Counted from the stretch's first letter, positions 32,350-42,019 are shown. The stretch is 64,000 nucleotides of DNA from Neisseria flavescens (GCF_005221285.1 NZ_CP039886.1:434001-498000); one strand, 5' to 3'. The notes: generated from the letters alone by a model not told the origin. Program-made: numbers and translations.

Positions 32350-32916
32350 TTATTGTTCTTCTGAAGCAGCTTGTTTGCCGTTGTTGAACAATTTGTCCAT
32401 AGGCGTCAGATTGACTGCATTGCCTTGGCTGACTATCCATTTGTTTTCAACACGCCACACGCCTGAGGTATCTTCAACTCGTAAATACCAATGGTTGGTT
32501 TGATGGAGAGGTTTGAAAATGGCTTCGTATTCCATGCGGCCGTTTTGTGGTTCGGACGTTACGGCGCGCAGCTTGACGGTTTGGTCGTCAGCTTTGCGTG
32601 TCGGGTGCATCAGCAGCAGGTTTAATGGCTGTTTGGGATCGAATTGTCCACTGACGAATACTTTGGCGGCATTCATATCCGGACTGATTAAAACCTGCAC
32701 TTGAATCTGCCTTTTAACGGCTTCTTCATCGCGGTGAAGCTGGATTTCGATGTGTTTGCCGTCTTTATAGTAATCGTCGGAAACCAAGTCTGTCGTATGT
32801 TCTTTTGCGACGAAGAACATAGACACGCTGGCGATAACGACAAAGATTGGACCTGCCATCAGCACCCAAGGCCAAATGTGTTTATACCAAGGCTTAGTGG
32901 GATTGGGTTTGGACAC
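32350..32916 (-). CDS. ccoH: FixH/CcoH, cbb3 oxidase assembly protein
   Basis: A 188-residue protein anchored by one helix (about 14-36, WPWVLMAGPIFVVIASVSMFFV), then DYYKDGKHIEIQLHRDEEA, the conserved start of the periplasmic FixH domain. In the family it associates with the cbb3 oxidase and stabilises its assembly. It starts five bases after the ccoG stop, so the two genes form an operon. Usual family order is ccoGHIS; ccoI is not present here and ccoS lies at the window start. Confidence 0.9.
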   Translation of the reverse strand: MSKPNPTKPWYKHIWPWVLMAGPIFVVIASVSMFFVAKEHTTDLVSDDYYKDGKHIEIQLHRDEEAVKRQIQVQVLISPDMNAAKVFVSGQFDPKQPLNLLLMHPTRKADDQTVKLRAVTSEPQNGRMEYEAIFKPLHQTNHWYLRVEDTSGVWRVENKWIVSQGNAVNLTPMDKLFNNGKQAASEEQ

Positions 32917-32921
32917 CGTTG

Positions 32922-34406
32922 TTATTCTCCAATAAAGGTTGCTTTTTCATTCAAGACAGTCGGTTCGGCATCAGCGGCATTGGTTTCACGATATGCGAAA
33001 GTGAATTCAATCGGCTGGCTGCCTTTTTCGGCGTACTCGGGGATAGTGGACACTTGAACCGGAATGGTCACGGTTTCGCGTGGCGCAATTTTAATACCGT
33101 TTTCTGGCAAGCCGGTCAAGGCGATATCATCAAAACCTTTGACTGTTGCAGTAACGGTCTGTTCATGTTCACTCTTATTAATAATGCGCAGGTTGTAGGC
33201 ATTTTCCAACCAGCCTTGGCTGTTTTCACGAACCATCACGCCACGGTCTTTCAGAATATCCACTTCGACCATTTTACGGGTGGCAATACCGGTTAAGAAA
33301 GCAATAATAACCACAAACAATACTGCACCATAACCTGCAACGCGAGGGCGTTTCAGGCGTTTTTTGATGTCGCTTTCAGGGTATTCATGCTCCATTGCGC
33401 CTTCGGTGGTATAACGGATCAGGCCACGCGGATAACCCATTTTGTCCATGATTTCATCACAAGCATCGATACAGGCTGCACAACCGATGCATTGGTATTG
33501 CAGACCGTCGCGGATGTCGATACCGACGGGGCAGACTTGTACACACATGGTGCAGTTGATGCAGTCGCCCAAGCCGCTGTCTTCTTTGTTGGCGGTTTTT
33601 TTGCGTGCACCGCGAGGTTCGCCGCGTTCGGTATCGTAGGAAATAATCAGCGTGTCTTTGTCAAACATTGCACTTTGGAAGCGTGCATATGGGCACATAT
33701 GCAGGCACACTTTTTCGCGCATAATGTGGGCAAAGAAGAAGGTCATGAATCCATAAAACGCTGCAGCAAACATTGCGCCGCCGCCTGCTGCTCCGGTGAA
33801 TAAATCGGGAACAAACTGGCGGATAGGGACAAACCAGCCTGCAAAAGTTATACCTGTCCATGCACAGACAAGGAAAATCAGTAGGTATTTGGTGACTTTA
33901 ATGCGGATTTTAGTAAAGTTCCAAGGCGATTTTTCCAGTTTTAAACGTTTGTTGCGGTCGCCTTCAACCAAGTTGTCGATCCAAAGCATGATTTCGGTGT
34001 AAACCGTTTGCGGGCAAGAATAGCCGCACCACAAACGACCGGCAATGGTTGTCCACCAAAACAGTCCGAAAGCACAAATCATCAACAGCAAGGCAAGGTA
34101 AATCAAATCGCCCATGCCCAGTGACAGGCCAAAAATGAAAAAATGACGGTCAGGAATATCAAATAAAACTGCCTGACGGTTACTCCAGTTAAACCATGGA
34201 ATTACGTAAAATACAAACTGGGTCGCCAATACGGCGGCAATACGCAGTTTGGCAAAGCGTCCTTCTGCTTTTTTCGGATGGATGCGTTCGCCTTCGGGAT
34301 GAATTTGAATTACGCTGGATTTTGGTTTGGAAGGTTTGGGCGGAGTGGCTTTTGCCGTTTTTTCTGTTGAGTGTGTGGTGTTTTCCGCTTGGTTTTCGGG
34401 TGACAT
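32922..34406 (-). CDS. ccoG: CcoG (FixG/RdxA), cbb3 oxidase accessory ferredoxin
   Basis: A 494-residue membrane protein with polyferredoxin motifs. There is a charged Pro/Lys-rich N-terminus (1-45), about five membrane helices, CGYSCPQT (near 128-135), two 4Fe-4S clusters in CINCTMCVQVCPVGID and CIGCAACIDACDE, and a C-terminal Ig-like periplasmic domain. CcoG reduces Cu(II) for incorporation into cytochrome cbb3 oxidase. It is transcribed with ccoH. The upstream region holds DUS but I could not find a convincing FNR box, although the operon is expected to respond to oxygen. Confidence 0.93.
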   Translation of the reverse strand: MSPENQAENTTHSTEKTAKATPPKPSKPKSSVIQIHPEGERIHPKKAEGRFAKLRIAAVLATQFVFYVIPWFNWSNRQAVLFDIPDRHFFIFGLSLGMGDLIYLALLLMICAFGLFWWTTIAGRLWCGYSCPQTVYTEIMLWIDNLVEGDRNKRLKLEKSPWNFTKIRIKVTKYLLIFLVCAWTGITFAGWFVPIRQFVPDLFTGAAGGGAMFAAAFYGFMTFFFAHIMREKVCLHMCPYARFQSAMFDKDTLIISYDTERGEPRGARKKTANKEDSGLGDCINCTMCVQVCPVGIDIRDGLQYQCIGCAACIDACDEIMDKMGYPRGLIRYTTEGAMEHEYPESDIKKRLKRPRVAGYGAVLFVVIIAFLTGIATRKMVEVDILKDRGVMVRENSQGWLENAYNLRIINKSEHEQTVTATVKGFDDIALTGLPENGIKIAPRETVTIPVQVSTIPEYAEKGSQPIEFTFAYRETNAADAEPTVLNEKATFIGE

Positions 34407-34855
34407 AATCAGTGTTCCTTAATCGAAGTGCACACAAGCCTTTTGTCATGGTAGTAGTTTGATGCGAGTATTTTCAGACGGCCTTGGACGTGCATATAAA
34501 ATCATAACATTTGGCTCTATGCAAAGCAAAAGCAGGGTTTGGCCTTAACAATAGTTGCGGTACTCCTGCCTCATACAAGGCCGTCTGAAAAGAGCAGTAT
34601 TCAAAGACTTACGGAATAAGCGTAGGTTTATACTTATAGTGATTTCCTATTTATCCGATAAAAAATTTACAACATACTGTTTCAAAACGAAATAACAGTT
34701 AATATCATCTATCCCGTCCGTTTCAGACGGCTTATTGGAAATCATGCCGTCTGACAATGCAAATATCAAAGGCTATTCTTGAAAGCACGGCTGATTCAGG
34801 CGATAATCGGCACACTTTTCTCATATTTCCAATCTTGTCCAAGGAAGGTCAAACC
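34407..34855. other. Divergent intergenic region, ccoG to tkt
   Basis: About 450 bases with no convincing gene. Two AG-type DUS are present near 34475-34486 and 34578-34589. A facing pair at about 34722-34754 has mutated arms (CAGACGGCTT and ATGCCGTCTGAC). The AT-rich stretch 34620-34710 is the likely tkt promoter region, but hexamers are ambiguous. Confidence 0.55.
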
Positions 34856-36835
34856 ATGTCTCAACTGGCAAACGCAATCCGCTTCCTCTCGGCCGATGCC
34901 GTTCAAAAAGCCAATTCCGGCCACCCCGGCGCGCCTATGGGTATGGCGGAAATGGCGGAAACATTGTGGACGAAATTCCTCAATCACAATCCCGCCAACC
35001 CCAAATTCTACAACCGCGACCGCTTCGTCCTCTCCAACGGCCACGCGTCCATGCTGTTGTACAGCCTGCTGCACCTGACCGGCTACAAGCTGGGCATTGA
35101 TGATCTGAAAAACTTCCGCCAACTGCACAGCAAAACCCCCGGCCATCCTGAATATGGCTACACTGACGGCGTGGAAACCACAACCGGCCCATTGGGACAA
35201 GGTATTGCCAACGCTGTGGGCATGGCTTTGGCCGAAAAAATCCTGGCTGCCGAATTCAATAAAGACGGTTTGAATATCGTTGACCACCACACCTACGTCT
35301 TCATGGGCGACGGCTGCCTGATGGAAGGCGTATCGCATGAAGCCTGCTCACTTGCCGGTACTTTGGGCTTGGGTAAACTGATTGTTTTATATGATGACAA
35401 CAATATTTCCATCGATGGTAAAGTGGACGGTTGGTTTACCGAAAACATTCCGCAACGTTTTGAAAGCTACGGCTGGCATGTGATTCCAAATGTAAACGGT
35501 CATGATACTGATGCCATTCAGACGGCCATTGAAGCGGCCAAAGCCGAAACCGGCAAACCTTCCCTGATTTGCTGCAAAACCTTAATCGGTAAAGGCAGTG
35601 CCAACAAAGAAGGCAGCCATAAAACCCACGGTGCGCCTTTGGGTGCGGACGAGATCGAAGCCACGCGCAAACATTTGGGTTGGGATTATCCTGCGTTTGA
35701 AATCCCTCAAGAAATCTATGCTGCATGGGATGCAAAAGAAAAAGGCGCGAAACTTGAGGCCGAATGGAACGAACTCTTCGCTCAATATCAAGCCAAATAT
35801 CCTGCAGAGGCTGCAGAATTCGTGCGCCGCATGGATAAAAAACTGCCTGAAAACTTCGATGCTTATGTTCAAGCCGCATTGAAAGAAGTGTGTGTCAAAG
35901 CAGAAACCATCGCCACCCGTAAAGCCAGCCAAAACAGCATCGAAATCTTGGCAAAAGAGCTGCCTGAATTGGTGGGCGGTTCTGCCGACTTGACCCCGTC
36001 TAACCTGACTGACTGGTCAAACAGCGTTTCCGTTACCCGCGAACACGGCGGCAACTATATTCACTACGGTGTGCGCGAGTTCGGCATGGGCGCAATCATG
36101 AACGGCCTTACCCTGCATGGCGGTGTTAAACCATTCGGCGCGACTTTCCTGATGTTCAGCGAGTACGAACGCAACGCCCTGCGTATGGCTTCACTGATGA
36201 AAATCAACCCTGTATTTGTGTTCACCCACGATTCCATCGGTTTGGGCGAAGACGGCCCGACCCACCAACCTATCGAACAAACTGCCACTCTGCGCCTGAT
36301 TCCGAATATGGATGTATGGCGTCCATGCGATACCGTTGAATCTTTGGTAGCGTGGTCTGAAGCCGTTAAAGCGGCCGATCATCCGTCCAGCTTGATTTTC
36401 AGCCGTCAAAACCTGAAATTCCAAGCGCGTGATGAGCAACAGCTGAACGACATCAAACGCGGCGGCTATGTCATCAGCGAAGCCCAAGGCAACGCGCAAG
36501 CCGTCATCATTGCCACCGGTTCCGAGGTTGGATTGGCTTTGGAAGCGCAAAAAGCCCTCGCCGCACAAAACATCGCCGTGCGCGTCGTTTCCATGCCGTC
36601 CACCAACGTGTTCGACCGCCAAGACACCGCCTATAAAGCCGCCGTCCTGCCCGAAGGCCTGCTGCGCGTTGCCGTAGAAGCCGGACACGCCGACGGCTGG
36701 TACAAATACGTCGGACTGAACGGTGCAGTGGTCGGTATCAACCGCTTCGGCGAGTCTGCACCTGCTGACTTGCTGTTCAAAGAATTCGGCTTTACCGTAG
36801 ACAATGTGGTTGCCACTGTTAAATCCGTTTTGTAA
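34856..36835 (+). CDS. tkt: Transketolase
   Basis: A 659-residue thiamine-diphosphate enzyme of the pentose phosphate pathway. The N-terminal domain has ANSGHPGAPMGMA, TTTGPLGQG and GDGCLMEG (ThDP-Mg binding), the central domain has GHESIGLGEDGPTHQPIEQ-like residues DSIGLGEDGPTHQP, and the C-terminal domain ends VVATVKSVL. I chose ATG 34856, which has AAGGAAGG seven bases upstream and starts MSQLANAIRFL; an upstream in-frame ATG at 34757 would add an unlikely leader containing a DUS. A convergent DUS-pair terminator separates it from clpA. Confidence 0.96.
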   Translation: MSQLANAIRFLSADAVQKANSGHPGAPMGMAEMAETLWTKFLNHNPANPKFYNRDRFVLSNGHASMLLYSLLHLTGYKLGIDDLKNFRQLHSKTPGHPEYGYTDGVETTTGPLGQGIANAVGMALAEKILAAEFNKDGLNIVDHHTYVFMGDGCLMEGVSHEACSLAGTLGLGKLIVLYDDNNISIDGKVDGWFTENIPQRFESYGWHVIPNVNGHDTDAIQTAIEAAKAETGKPSLICCKTLIGKGSANKEGSHKTHGAPLGADEIEATRKHLGWDYPAFEIPQEIYAAWDAKEKGAKLEAEWNELFAQYQAKYPAEAAEFVRRMDKKLPENFDAYVQAALKEVCVKAETIATRKASQNSIEILAKELPELVGGSADLTPSNLTDWSNSVSVTREHGGNYIHYGVREFGMGAIMNGLTLHGGVKPFGATFLMFSEYERNALRMASLMKINPVFVFTHDSIGLGEDGPTHQPIEQTATLRLIPNMDVWRPCDTVESLVAWSEAVKAADHPSSLIFSRQNLKFQARDEQQLNDIKRGGYVISEAQGNAQAVIIATGSEVGLALEAQKALAAQNIAVRVVSMPSTNVFDRQDTAYKAAVLPEGLLRVAVEAGHADGWYKYVGLNGAVVGINRFGESAPADLLFKEFGFTVDNVVATVKSVL

Positions 36836-36856
36836 ATCAGATTTTTGATTGAGATA

Positions 36857-36888
36857 AAAAGGCCGTCTGAAATTTCAGACGGCCTTTT
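36857..36888. terminator. Bidirectional DUS-pair terminator, tkt/clpA
   Basis: AAAAGGCCGTCTGAAA directly facing its complement, flanked by A and T runs, between the convergent tkt and clpA genes. Confidence 0.88.
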
Positions 36889-36901
36889 ATTTTTTAACCG
36901 G

Positions 36902-39181
36902 TTAAACAGTTTCTGCTTCAGGTTTGACCTTGCTTTTCTTAAACTTCAACACGGCTTCTTCTTTTGCTGCATCCCAGTCTATCAGCACAAAGCCACCGTC
37001 GGCGAGTTTTCCGAACAGGAGTTCGTCGGCGAGTGGTTTGCGGATTTTTTCCTGAATCAGGCGGTTCATTGGGCGTGCACCCATTTGTGGATCGAAACCT
37101 TTTTCCGCCAGATATTTGTGCAATGCCGGCGTGAATTCGGCTTCGACTTTTTTGTCGAGGAGCTGGTGTTCGAGCTGGAGCAGGAATTTGTCCACGACTT
37201 TGACGATGATGGGTTCGGACAAGGGTGCAAACGGGATAATTGCGTCCAAGCGGTTGCGGAATTCGGGCGTGAAGAGTTTGTTGATCGCCTGCATTTCGTC
37301 GCCGCGTTCGCGTTTGGCGGTAAAGCCGAGGCTGGGGCGGCTGAGGCTTTCCGCGCCCGCATTGGTGGTCATAATCAGGATGACGTTGCGGAAATCGGCG
37401 CTCTTGCCGTTGTTGTCGGTCAGTTTGCCTGCGTCCATGACTTGCAGGAGGACGTTGAAAATGTCGGGGTGGGCTTTTTCGATTTCGTCCAAGAGCAACA
37501 CGCAATGCGGCTGCTTGTTGACGGCTTCTGTCAAAAGGCCACCTTGTTCGAAGCCGACATAGCCCGGCGGCGCGCCGATAAGGCGCGATACGGCGTGTGG
37601 CTCCATGTATTCGGACATGTCGAAGCGTTGCAGCGGTACGCCCATCGAGTAGGCAAGCTGCTTGGCGACTTCGGTTTTGCCGACGCCGGTCGGACCGGAG
37701 AAGAGGAAGCTGCCTATGGGTTTGTCGGGCAGGGCGAGGCCGGAGCGCGACATTTTGACGGCGGCAACCAGCGCGTCGATGGCGTTTTCTTGACCGTAAA
37801 CCATGTTTTTCAAATCGCGGCCGAGGAATTGCAGCACTTGTTTGTCGTCGTGCGACACGGTTTTTTCAGGAATCCGTGCGACTTTGGCGATGACGGTTTC
37901 GATTTGCGCTTTGCCGATGACTTTTTTCTGTTTGGATTTGGGCAGAATCCTTTGCGCAGCGCCTGCTTCGTCCATTACGTCGATGGCTTTGTCGGGCAGG
38001 AAACGCTCGTTGATGTAGCGGGCGGAGAGTTCGGCGGCGGCTTCGAGCGCGCCTTGCGTGTAGCGCACTTGGTGGAAGCCTTCGAACATCGGCTTCAAGC
38101 CGCGCAGGATTTGCACGGTTTCGGAAACGGTGGGTTCGACCACGTCGATTTTTTGGAAGCGGCGGCTTAAGGCGTGGTCTTTGTCGAAAATGGTGCGGTA
38201 TTCGTCGTAAGTGGTCGCGCCGATGCAGCGCAGCGAGCCTTTCGCCAGCGCGGGTTTGAGCAGGTTGGACGCATCCATTGTGCCGCCGCCGGTGCTGCCC
38301 GCGCCGATGATGGTGTGGATTTCGTCGATAAACAAAATCGCGTGCGGGATTTTTTCGAGCTGTTTCAAGACGGATTTGACCCGCGCTTCAAAGTCGCCGC
38401 GGTATTTTGTACCCGCCAAAAGCGAACCCATATCCAACGCGTACACTTCGGCATCTTTAAGCGCGTCGGGAATGTCGCCGTTGACGATTTGGTGTGCCAA
38501 ACCTTCTGCCAGTGCGGTTTTGCCCACGCCAGCCTCGCCGACCAAAAGCGGATTGTTTTTGCGGCGGCGGCACAGGATTTGCACCAGCCGTTCCATTTCG
38601 TGTTTGCGACCAATCAAAGGGTCGATACGGCCGGCTTTGACTTCGGCGTTGAGGTTGACGGTGTAGTCGGAAAGGGAGCCGGTTTTCTGTTCCGCTTCTT
38701 CGCCCTCGCGTCCCAGGCCGTCTGAATCATTGCCATCTTCGTCATCGGGCGAGCCATGGGCAATGCAACGCAAGACTTCGAAGCGCGTAATGGATTGCAA
38801 TTTGAGGAAATAAACGGCATGGCTTTCGGATTCGCTCATCATGGCAACCAAAATATCCAAAGGCTCTACTGCGGCTTTGCCGGCAGACTGGGTATGCACC
38901 ATCGCCCGTTGGATGACGCGTTGGAAGCCCAATGTCGGCTGGGTTTCGACCGTATCCAGAAGATGATCGGGAATTTGCGGCGTGTTTTCAGCAACGCTGG
39001 CCGCAAGCTGCTCGGACAGGATTTTTAAATCCGCACCACACAGTTTCAAGACGTTCGGTACAGCCGCATCTTCTTCTATCAGCACCAAAAGCAGGTGTTC
39101 CAAGCTGATAAACTCATAACGGGCGTTGCGTGCTTCACGATAGAGCAGTTGCAGGATGTGTTCCAATTCGGGTGAAAGCAT
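36902..39181 (-). CDS. clpA: ClpA, ATPase subunit of ClpAP protease
   Basis: A 759-residue AAA+ unfoldase. It has an N-terminal Clp repeat domain (1-145, starting LSPELEHILQLLYREARNARYEF), AAA-1 with GEAGVGKTA and AAA-2 with GPTGVGKTE plus VLLLDEIEKAHPD. It feeds substrates to ClpP, which is not in this window. clpS, its adaptor, is three bases upstream in the same operon. A long open frame on the opposite strand (36845-38170) is a shadow of this gene. Confidence 0.96.
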   Translation of the reverse strand: MLSPELEHILQLLYREARNARYEFISLEHLLLVLIEEDAAVPNVLKLCGADLKILSEQLAASVAENTPQIPDHLLDTVETQPTLGFQRVIQRAMVHTQSAGKAAVEPLDILVAMMSESESHAVYFLKLQSITRFEVLRCIAHGSPDDEDGNDSDGLGREGEEAEQKTGSLSDYTVNLNAEVKAGRIDPLIGRKHEMERLVQILCRRRKNNPLLVGEAGVGKTALAEGLAHQIVNGDIPDALKDAEVYALDMGSLLAGTKYRGDFEARVKSVLKQLEKIPHAILFIDEIHTIIGAGSTGGGTMDASNLLKPALAKGSLRCIGATTYDEYRTIFDKDHALSRRFQKIDVVEPTVSETVQILRGLKPMFEGFHQVRYTQGALEAAAELSARYINERFLPDKAIDVMDEAGAAQRILPKSKQKKVIGKAQIETVIAKVARIPEKTVSHDDKQVLQFLGRDLKNMVYGQENAIDALVAAVKMSRSGLALPDKPIGSFLFSGPTGVGKTEVAKQLAYSMGVPLQRFDMSEYMEPHAVSRLIGAPPGYVGFEQGGLLTEAVNKQPHCVLLLDEIEKAHPDIFNVLLQVMDAGKLTDNNGKSADFRNVILIMTTNAGAESLSRPSLGFTAKRERGDEMQAINKLFTPEFRNRLDAIIPFAPLSEPIIVKVVDKFLLQLEHQLLDKKVEAEFTPALHKYLAEKGFDPQMGARPMNRLIQEKIRKPLADELLFGKLADGGFVLIDWDAAKEEAVLKFKKSKVKPEAETV

Positions 39182-39184
39182 GAT

Positions 39185-39496
39185 TTAAACCTCTTCGACT
39201 ATACATTTGAGCGGATGCCCTTCAGCTTTAGCACGTTCCATGACCTGATGCTGCTTGGTCTGCGCAATATCGCGCGTGTAGGTGCCGCACAGGCCTTTGC
39301 CTTCGTGGTGCACCAGCAGCATGACGGCCACTGCCTGTTCCTGTGCAAGCATAAAGACTTCGGTCAGGATTTCGACGACAAATTCCATGGTGGTGTAATC
39401 GTCGTTCAATAAAAATACGCCGTAACGTTTCGGCGGCTGTGTGTTGATATCGCTGAGCAGGGTATCGGACTGGTGGTCGGTATTCGGATGGTTCAT
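39185..39496 (-). CDS. clpS: ClpS, adaptor of ClpAP
   Basis: A 103-residue adaptor that delivers N-degron substrates to ClpA. Family features are YGVFLLNDDYTTMEFVVEIL and VHHEGKGLCGTYTRDIAQTK. The N-terminus carries a flexible 20-residue tail. It is encoded immediately upstream of clpA, as in most proteobacteria. A DUS lies near 39513-39524 upstream. Confidence 0.95.
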   Translation of the reverse strand: MNHPNTDHQSDTLLSDINTQPPKRYGVFLLNDDYTTMEFVVEILTEVFMLAQEQAVAVMLLVHHEGKGLCGTYTRDIAQTKQHQVMERAKAEGHPLKCIVEEV

Positions 39497-39753
39497 AATC
39501 TTAGGTTTCAGTTTTCAGACGGCCTGTTTTAGAATGTAAACCGTTTTCTGTTGTATTTCGACAATTTTTTTCTATTTTCCCACTTTTTTGAAAACATAGC
39601 TTGACGTTTTGTCTTAACAAATGTAAAAAGACGGTTAAGCAGAAGTTGGCACTCGACCGCGTATACAATACGTGGGAGAAACGCTGAACGTTTTAGTTTG
39701 CTGTATGCCTTGTTTTGCTGATTTTGTTAATTTTTAAGTATAGGAAGTTTCTA

Positions 39754-39957
39754 ATGGCAACCGGTATCGTAAAATGGTTTAACGACGCTAAAGGTTTTGG
39801 TTTCATCACTCCTGATGAAGGTGGAGAAGATTTGTTCGCTCACTTCTCAGCGATCAACATGGATGGTTTCAAAACCCTGAAAGAAGGTCAACGCGTATCT
39901 TTCGACGTAACCACCGGCCCTAAAGGCAAACAAGCTGCTAATATTCAAGCTGCTTAA
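39754..39957 (+). CDS. Cold-shock domain protein (CspA family)
   Basis: A 67-residue nucleic-acid-binding protein. RNP1 KGFGFI (about 16-21) and RNP2 DLFAHF are intact. The ATG at 39754 has AGGAAG upstream. Upstream DNA from about 39600 contains TTGACG and TACAAT elements without clear spacing, and may include a long leader. It may act as an RNA chaperone; cold induction is not shown by the sequence. Confidence 0.94.
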   Translation: MATGIVKWFNDAKGFGFITPDEGGEDLFAHFSAINMDGFKTLKEGQRVSFDVTTGPKGKQAANIQAA

Positions 39958-40032
39958 TCAAATGCGCGGCGTAAGCCGTAAAATCATGGCGGGGTTTCCC
40001 GCCATTTTTTATGGGCGTTTGGGTCAAAAATT

Positions 40033-40248
40033 ATGAATCAAAATTCATCTTATCAAAATGCTTTAAACCAGTTGGACGAGCTTATCCGTCATTTTCGCAG
40101 CGAAGGAGAGGTCAGCTGCGCCGTTGCCGAGCGTGAAGACCAAATCTTGATCCGCCTTGCCGATTTGAAACTGGATTTGCGCCCTGAAGATGAAAAAGCC
40201 ATTGCCGATATAGACCGCTTTTACCGTCGCCATGTTTTAAGCGAATAA
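40033..40248 (+). CDS. Small hypothetical protein
   Basis: A 71-residue acidic helical protein, unrecognised. It contains a leucine-rich alternating pattern (LIRLADLKLDLRPEDEKAIADIDRFYRRH) consistent with two helices. It lies between a csp gene and smpB with its own ATG but only a weak ribosome site. No signal peptide or cysteine pair. It is placed where a real gene is expected and its codon pattern fits the neighbours. Confidence 0.65.
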   Translation: MNQNSSYQNALNQLDELIRHFRSEGEVSCAVAEREDQILIRLADLKLDLRPEDEKAIADIDRFYRRHVLSE

Positions 40249-40332
40249 ACGTTTCAAAACCATTTGCCGTTTTATTTTTTAAGCATGCCTGATAAAATAG
40301 GCCGTCTGAAAAGTTTGTAAAGAATCAGCACA

Positions 40333-40779
40333 ATGAGTATTGCCAATAATAAAAAAGCCTTTCACGATTTCTTTATCGAAGACCAAATCGAAGCCGGTAT
40401 AGTATTGGAAGGATGGGAAGTCAAAGCCATCCGCGCTGCACGCGTACAATTAAAAGAAAGCTATATCTACTGGAAAAAAGACGCATTTTATTTAGTGGGC
40501 TGCCACATTACCGCATTGCCCACTGCCTCGACACACGTAAAACCCGATCCTGTCCGTCCGCGTAAGTTGTTGTTGAAACAATCGGAAATCAACAAATTAA
40601 TCGGTAAAACCGAACGTGCCGGTTATACGATTGTGCCCTTAAATCTGCATTACACACGCGGTAGAATCAAAGTGGAAATCGGTTTGGCCAAGGGTAAGAA
40701 ACAGCATGACAAACGCCAAAGCCTGAAAGAAGCGGATTGGAAGCGTGAGAAACAGCGTTTGATGAAAAACGTACGTTGA
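40333..40779 (+). CDS. smpB: SmpB, tmRNA-binding protein
   Basis: A 148-residue partner of tmRNA in ribosome rescue. Family motifs are NKKAFHDFFIEDQIEAGIVLEGWEVKA and GKTERAGYTIVPLNLHY, with a basic C-terminal tail (KGKKQHDKRQSLKEADWKRE) that enters the decoding channel. The ssrA gene is not in this window. A DUS precedes it, and a facing DUS pair follows. Confidence 0.96.
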   Translation: MSIANNKKAFHDFFIEDQIEAGIVLEGWEVKAIRAARVQLKESYIYWKKDAFYLVGCHITALPTASTHVKPDPVRPRKLLLKQSEINKLIGKTERAGYTIVPLNLHYTRGRIKVEIGLAKGKKQHDKRQSLKEADWKREKQRLMKNVR

Positions 40780-40783
40780 TTTT

Positions 40784-40815
40784 TTCAGACGGCCTTTTTA
40801 TAAAGGCCGTCTGAA
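40784..40815. terminator. Facing DUS pair after smpB
   Basis: TTCAGACGGCCTTT and AAAGGCCGTCTGAA separated by four bases, the opposite arm order from most pairs here. It lies between smpB and the lipoprotein gene. Confidence 0.75.
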
Positions 40816-40850
40816 TATTTATTGTTTGAAAATTTTAAAAAGGAAAACAG

Positions 40851-41291
40851 ATGAAAACCATGATTTTAGCGGCGGCTTCAGCCGTATTGTTGCTGGGCGC
40901 GTGTTCCACTACGGAACAAAGAGTATTGAAACCTGAAGAGCTGACCGGCATCAAACATGTCTGCATCATTCAAAATGCAAAAGTAAGGCCGCATGATTTG
41001 GATCGTGCTTTGTCCAAAGCTTTGGCAAAACGCGGTATTGGCAGCACGATTGTGACAGCGGATAACCGCGGCAAACTGTATGATTCTTCTTGCCCGTATA
41101 ACCTGCGTTACAAAACCAAAGGCAATAACGAAATCTTGCGTAAAGGCGTATTTGTGTTGCGAAGCACGAAGTATGCGGTTTCTACGGTCAGCTACTCTTT
41201 GAACGATGAAAACCACTTCCGAACCGATCCTGATTTGGTGAAACAGGCTGAAGGCGTTGTAGCCAAATTGTTGGAAAAAAACAGCAAATAA
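40851..41291 (+). CDS. Small lipoprotein of unknown function
   Basis: A 146-residue lipoprotein: LLLGAC lipobox with lipidated Cys about 18, then a compact domain with HVCIIQNAKVRPHDLDRALSKALAKRG and YNLRYKTKGNN. I do not recognise the family. There is one further cysteine pair (Cys43, Cys81-82 region) that could form a disulfide. It shares a bidirectional terminator with the convergent gene downstream. Confidence 0.75.
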   Translation: MKTMILAAASAVLLLGACSTTEQRVLKPEELTGIKHVCIIQNAKVRPHDLDRALSKALAKRGIGSTIVTADNRGKLYDSSCPYNLRYKTKGNNEILRKGVFVLRSTKYAVSTVSYSLNDENHFRTDPDLVKQAEGVVAKLLEKNSK

Positions 41292-41303
41292 AAGCCGGAA
41301 TAA

Positions 41304-41350
41304 AAAACCGGCTTGCCGTGATATGGAGAATATCGGGCAAGCCGGTTTTA
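41304..41350. terminator. Bidirectional terminator with long loop
   Basis: AACCGGCTTGCC and GGCAAGCCGGTT pair over 12 bases with A and T tracts outside, between two convergent genes. It is not DUS-based. Confidence 0.8.
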
Positions 41351-41363
41351 TTTTTAGACGGCC

Positions 41364-41849
41364 TTAAATGGATTTGATTTTTTCCCAAAGGGTTTTGATC
41401 GTACCTTGATAGTAGGTTTCGGAAGTGCAATAGACTGTTTCTAAAGCACATTGTCCTTGTGAGCCGTATTTTTTGATGCATTGGTTCAAGGCAATTTGAT
41501 GCACGGTTTTGAAACGTGGAGATGTGATGGCGACTACGTTTTGAGCAGTCAATTTGCCCATGGCTTTAGGGTAGGCAACAGCAATACAGGTGTTGTGCAG
41601 AGGGACAACCGTTTTACAGCCTGTTGCTTGGTCTGCGCTGATACCGGCTAAGGCATCTTGGCCTTTACAGAATGTTTCGAGTTCGGCTGTCGCATCCAGT
41701 TGGGTGGCATTTTCTTTGGTGGTTTTGATTTGCAGCGCTTCATTGCTGTCGGAAGGGTTTTGCCACATGGCCAGGTAGCCGTAAGTATCGGCAGCCAGGG
41801 CGGCAGGAGTCAGTGCGCAAAGGATAAGTGTCATTAGTGTTTTTTTCAT
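41364..41849 (-). CDS. DUF4189-like periplasmic protein
   Basis: A 161-residue exported protein. Signal peptide 1-19 (ending ALA), then a domain with six cysteines (CKGQDA, GCKTVVP, NTCIAVAY, QCIKKYG, QCALETVYC), consistent with disulfide-bonded DUF4189-type domains. Function is unknown. It has its own ATG with no clear operon partner. The family assignment is tentative. Confidence 0.65.
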   Translation of the reverse strand: MKKTLMTLILCALTPAALAADTYGYLAMWQNPSDSNEALQIKTTKENATQLDATAELETFCKGQDALAGISADQATGCKTVVPLHNTCIAVAYPKAMGKLTAQNVVAITSPRFKTVHQIALNQCIKKYGSQGQCALETVYCTSETYYQGTIKTLWEKIKSI

Positions 41850-41955
41850 GTTTGTTCCCTGTTTGTTAGGTATTTGTCGTTATTATAAAGCAAAAGTTCT
41901 TATTTGATATAAATTTGCTTTTAAAATGAATATTTGAGTGTGGTAGATAGATTAT

Positions 41956-41981
41956 AGGCCGTCTGAAATTTCAGACGGCCT
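41956..41981. terminator. Inverted DUS pair after trxB
   Basis: AGGCCGTCTGAAA facing its complement directly, followed by TTTT, about 40 bases past the trxB stop on the minus strand. Confidence 0.8.
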
Positions 41982-42019
41982 TTTATTATGTTTTAAAGAA
42001 TAGGGCGTAGCTTAGAGGC

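Noticed and set aside
34757..34855. In-frame upstream extension of tkt
   Set aside because: It has no ribosome site, overlaps a DUS and is not part of known transketolases; ATG 34856 has a strong AAGGAAGG.
36845..38170. 441-codon open frame on the plus strand, opposite clpA
   Set aside because: It lies wholly inside clpA on the other strand, lacks a ribosome site and has the His/Phe/Val-rich composition of an antisense shadow.
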